From contig NZ_AP014809.1 in the NCBI RefSeq assembly GCF_002355515.1, forward strand, positions 5,356,501 through 5,420,500: a stretch of 64,000 nucleotides of DNA. Reading direction: 5' to 3'. The notes below the pieces were generated by a model. That model was not told where the DNA came from. It made no database searches and saw only the letters and a list, made by a program, of their open reading frames with translations. Both the position numbers and the translations under genes were made by a program. Source of the stretch: Methylorubrum populi. GTDB lineage: Bacteria > Pseudomonadota > Alphaproteobacteria > Rhizobiales > Beijerinckiaceae. This document shows, piece by piece, positions 62,158 to 64,000 of the stretch (its first letter is position 1; each line of letters starts with the position of its first letter).

Positions 62158-63609
62158 CTATAGATTTCGGCGATATTCAAATATTTTTACTCTCCTAAAC
62201 AGTAGGCGCCCGGGGCCTTTAGTGTCAGTCCACTCATTCATTCTAATACAAAATACACAGTAATCAGCTTCGTTAATTTCCTCGAAGTCAAAGTCAATCG
62301 AGCAGGTGATCCAATTTGACGTATCGGTCAAGATTGGTCTGTGCATCAACATAATGTGAGAAATTTCCGCATTTGGGTCTGGTTTATTTTTGATAATGTG
62401 GCGGGATCGTTTGATGAGATTTGCTGTGATTTGGCGGCTGTTTTTGAAATCATCGTAGAGCATGGAGTATCCTCTAATACCTTCCCATGCATTGTCAAAC
62501 TCGTCCTTAGTTTTTAAATGCAAAGGTAAAAGTGAAAATACAATGTTCTCATTGTGGTGGGAAGAAATTTTATATTCAAAATCTACGCGACCCTTCAGAA
62601 AAGGGATATATTTGTTGACACCGACTTTGCCATTGCCTTTGGAACTGATTGCAAAGACCCTATACCCCTCGCTTCTGTCGATTTCAGCCACCTCCGGTAG
62701 GCCTGGCACGTTCGGCTTTATTGTGATCCAAGATTGAAATTCGACAGATTCTTTGTTGCTGTCGTAAAAAATATGATAATCGTACCCATTTTCTTTGGGT
62801 TTATATGGATCGAATGAGCTATTGATAAACAGCGGCCTGTCTGAAATGTCGCTGTTTATCTGTTTGGGTGCGTGGATCTCTGGTATAACGGCAGAGCTGC
62901 CATACTTAGCTCTTATTTTCCTTGCGACGAGATCTCCGATATCACGAATGCTCAGATAGGCCCCCTTGCTTGCGGATCCTGTTTTAAGGACTTCGATAAG
63001 ATTTTCAGAGAGCATTGTAAACGCATTGCCGTCAGGCGTAAGCGCTGGTTCATTTCGAGATGCAGCGACCAGCAATGCTGTTCCTAATTCGGGAAAATTA
63101 GAAAAAGTCTGATTTTCGATATGAATCGATAGATCTTGACTCATGAACTCAGATACGGCAGCTCCTGCGAAACAACAATCGAGTATTAAATAAATCCGCT
63201 TTCCAGGAGCGTTAAGCTTAAGAGTTTCCGCAAGGTCGCGAACCTTAAGTCCAGTAAAGTGCCGACGATTGCGATCTGTCTTCTTAACGCTCAAATAGTA
63301 CTGCCGGTCTGAAAGGAAATCACCATGTCCTACGTAATATATTATAATGGAATTACATTCGCTTGGCATATTTCTGATAAAATCAGTTATCCGCTCGTCT
63401 TGCTCGTCTATCTTTAGAGGACTTGCAAATAAATTTAATACTTGACTGGATTCAATTCTGGGTCCGCTCGGAAATGTAGTCATATATTCATAAAATGCAC
63501 CCGCAGAATTTTTAAATGCTTGTTTCGAAAAGGAAGGAGGGAGAAATTCGAATATATCCGAGCCAATAATGATGAGTGAAAAGTTGCCTCTATTATTGGG
63601 GGCGATCAT
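62158..63609 (-). CDS. Caspase-like (C14) protease with C-terminal beta-rich domain
   Basis: 483 residues. The N-terminal 230 residues are a caspase-hemoglobinase fold: strand SLIIIGSDIFEF, the catalytic histidine in IIYYVGHGDF (His 95), and the nucleophile in YLILDCCFAGA (Cys 146), followed by ALLVAASRNEPAL. Residues about 265-483 are beta-rich (SIDFDFEEINEADYCVFCIR, RLLFRRVKIF) and look like a jelly-roll binding module. No transmembrane segment. Codon and base composition differ from neighbours, indicating transfer. It overlaps the EACC1-like gene by 17 bases and has GCAGGGA upstream of its ATG. Probable conflict-system effector. Confidence 0.85.
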   Translation of the reverse strand: MIAPNNRGNFSLIIIGSDIFEFLPPSFSKQAFKNSAGAFYEYMTTFPSGPRIESSQVLNLFASPLKIDEQDERITDFIRNMPSECNSIIIYYVGHGDFLSDRQYYLSVKKTDRNRRHFTGLKVRDLAETLKLNAPGKRIYLILDCCFAGAAVSEFMSQDLSIHIENQTFSNFPELGTALLVAASRNEPALTPDGNAFTMLSENLIEVLKTGSASKGAYLSIRDIGDLVARKIRAKYGSSAVIPEIHAPKQINSDISDRPLFINSSFDPYKPKENGYDYHIFYDSNKESVEFQSWITIKPNVPGLPEVAEIDRSEGYRVFAISSKGNGKVGVNKYIPFLKGRVDFEYKISSHHNENIVFSLLPLHLKTKDEFDNAWEGIRGYSMLYDDFKNSRQITANLIKRSRHIIKNKPDPNAEISHIMLMHRPILTDTSNWITCSIDFDFEEINEADYCVFCIRMNEWTDTKGPGRLLFRRVKIFEYRRNL

Positions 63610-63964
63610 CGGACAGTCCCTGCAAGTATTTTACAACTGCTGCAATATCAATGTTCTTCGCTGGATCGCCAACCGCAATCACCGTGCCGTTTTTGTGATT
63701 GATCGTCACTCGGCTGCCGCTCTTTGCGATGAAATCGTGTATGCCTTTCGCTATGGCTATGGCAGCGGGTGTTCCAAATAAGATAGCAAGAGTGGCGCCA
63801 AAATCTTGCGTATCGGTCCGATCCTTGATGATGTCGATACCAATTTGTTTATCGAGACCATGCCTGACGGCGATTTGATTTATAAATTCACGTAGTTCGG
63901 ATGCGTCTTGACTACTCGTGGCGTTGGAATTTCCCAACTCAACGGAAATTTGATGTTGATCCAT
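63593..63964 (-). CDS. EACC1-like effector-associated component
   Basis: 123 residues. The layout fits the 'effector-associated constant component 1' described in caspase- and STAND-type conflict systems: a variable N-terminus, a glycine-containing hydrophobic helix (FGATLAILFGTPAAIAIAKG), then strands SRVTINHKNGTVIAVGDP and a final helix DIAAVVKYLQGL. Such proteins sit with an effector and are thought to link sensing to activation. It lies directly upstream of the caspase-like gene and close to the window end, so further partners could lie beyond. Confidence 0.7.
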   Translation of the reverse strand: MDQHQISVELGNSNATSSQDASELREFINQIAVRHGLDKQIGIDIIKDRTDTQDFGATLAILFGTPAAIAIAKGIHDFIAKSGSRVTINHKNGTVIAVGDPAKNIDIAAVVKYLQGLSDDRPQ

Positions 63965-64000
63965 GTCAGCGAATCCAGAATCGCGGATATGAATAATCCC

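Overview
The window looks like chromosomal DNA from a high-GC alphaproteobacterium, most likely Methylobacterium/Methylorubrum or a close relative. The evidence is the strong GC bias with long open antisense frames, frequent GTG and TTG starts joined by 4-base GTGA overlaps, a fused MrpAB antiporter subunit, and a MetY/MetA-type methionine route. This assignment is inferred from style and content; no rRNA, tRNA or housekeeping marker is present. I saw no CRISPR array, intact insertion sequence, integrase or prophage.

Region 1 (0-4.7 kb) holds small cytoplasmic and secreted proteins: a glutathione S-transferase, two short exported proteins, a molybdate permease without modA or modC, a BrnA-like antitoxin without its toxin, and a GAF protein. 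Region 2 (4.8-17.4 kb) is an exopolysaccharide locus: Wzx-type flippase, FemAB/GNAT protein, NodB deacetylase, GT4 glycosyltransferase, coiled-coil protein, secreted beta-helix protein, Wzc-like co-polymerase with a degenerate ATPase, Wzy-like polymerase/ligase and a GNAT-like protein. A second polysaccharide operon (44.7-50.0 kb) supplies nucleotide sugars (UDP-sugar dehydrogenase, epimerase, GDP-fucose synthase) plus a WecG-type transferase and a GT4 transferase.

Region 3 (17.7-28.7 kb) is the most unusual metabolic locus. Seven tightly packed genes on the minus strand encode two free-standing carrier proteins, an aminoacyl-tRNA-synthetase-like amino acid:[carrier protein] ligase, an acyl-CoA-dehydrogenase-fold flavoprotein, an alpha/beta hydrolase, an AMP-forming ligase and a short-chain reductase. 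A flavin reductase lies upstream and a thiamine-diphosphate enzyme is divergent. A class IV aminotransferase and a cupin lie a little further on. I read this as a small carrier-protein pathway that modifies a loaded amino acid; the product is unknown. It is followed by metY, a metA-family acyltransferase and a fatty acyl-CoA synthetase (29.1-33.3 kb). MetY is preceded by a strongly folded leader.

Region 4 (33.3-44.2 kb) has an array of four perfect hairpins abutting a flippase pseudogene, then LemA with an M48 protease, a protease-inhibitor-like protein with an OmpA protein, and the full Mrp(AB)CDEFG cation/proton antiporter operon. Region 5 (50.1-56.5 kb) carries a compact two-protein NRPS, C-A-T followed by C-T-TE. 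Its A domain reads as glycine-specific and its TE-like domain lacks the nucleophilic serine. Region 6 (57.0-61.9 kb) is ordinary: a secreted protein of unknown function, SixA phosphatase, aldo/keto reductase, a catalase-related protein with an altered haem-pocket motif, and a MoxR ATPase.

Region 7 (62.0-64.0 kb) drops sharply in GC and encodes a caspase-like protease overlapping a small EACC1-like gene. It looks like the edge of a horizontally acquired conflict (defence) island that continues past the window. A ~105-bp dispersed repeat occurs twice in tandem at 16.3-16.5 kb and once inverted at 56.9-57.0 kb; in two cases its terminal CTAG supplies the stop codon of the adjoining gene.
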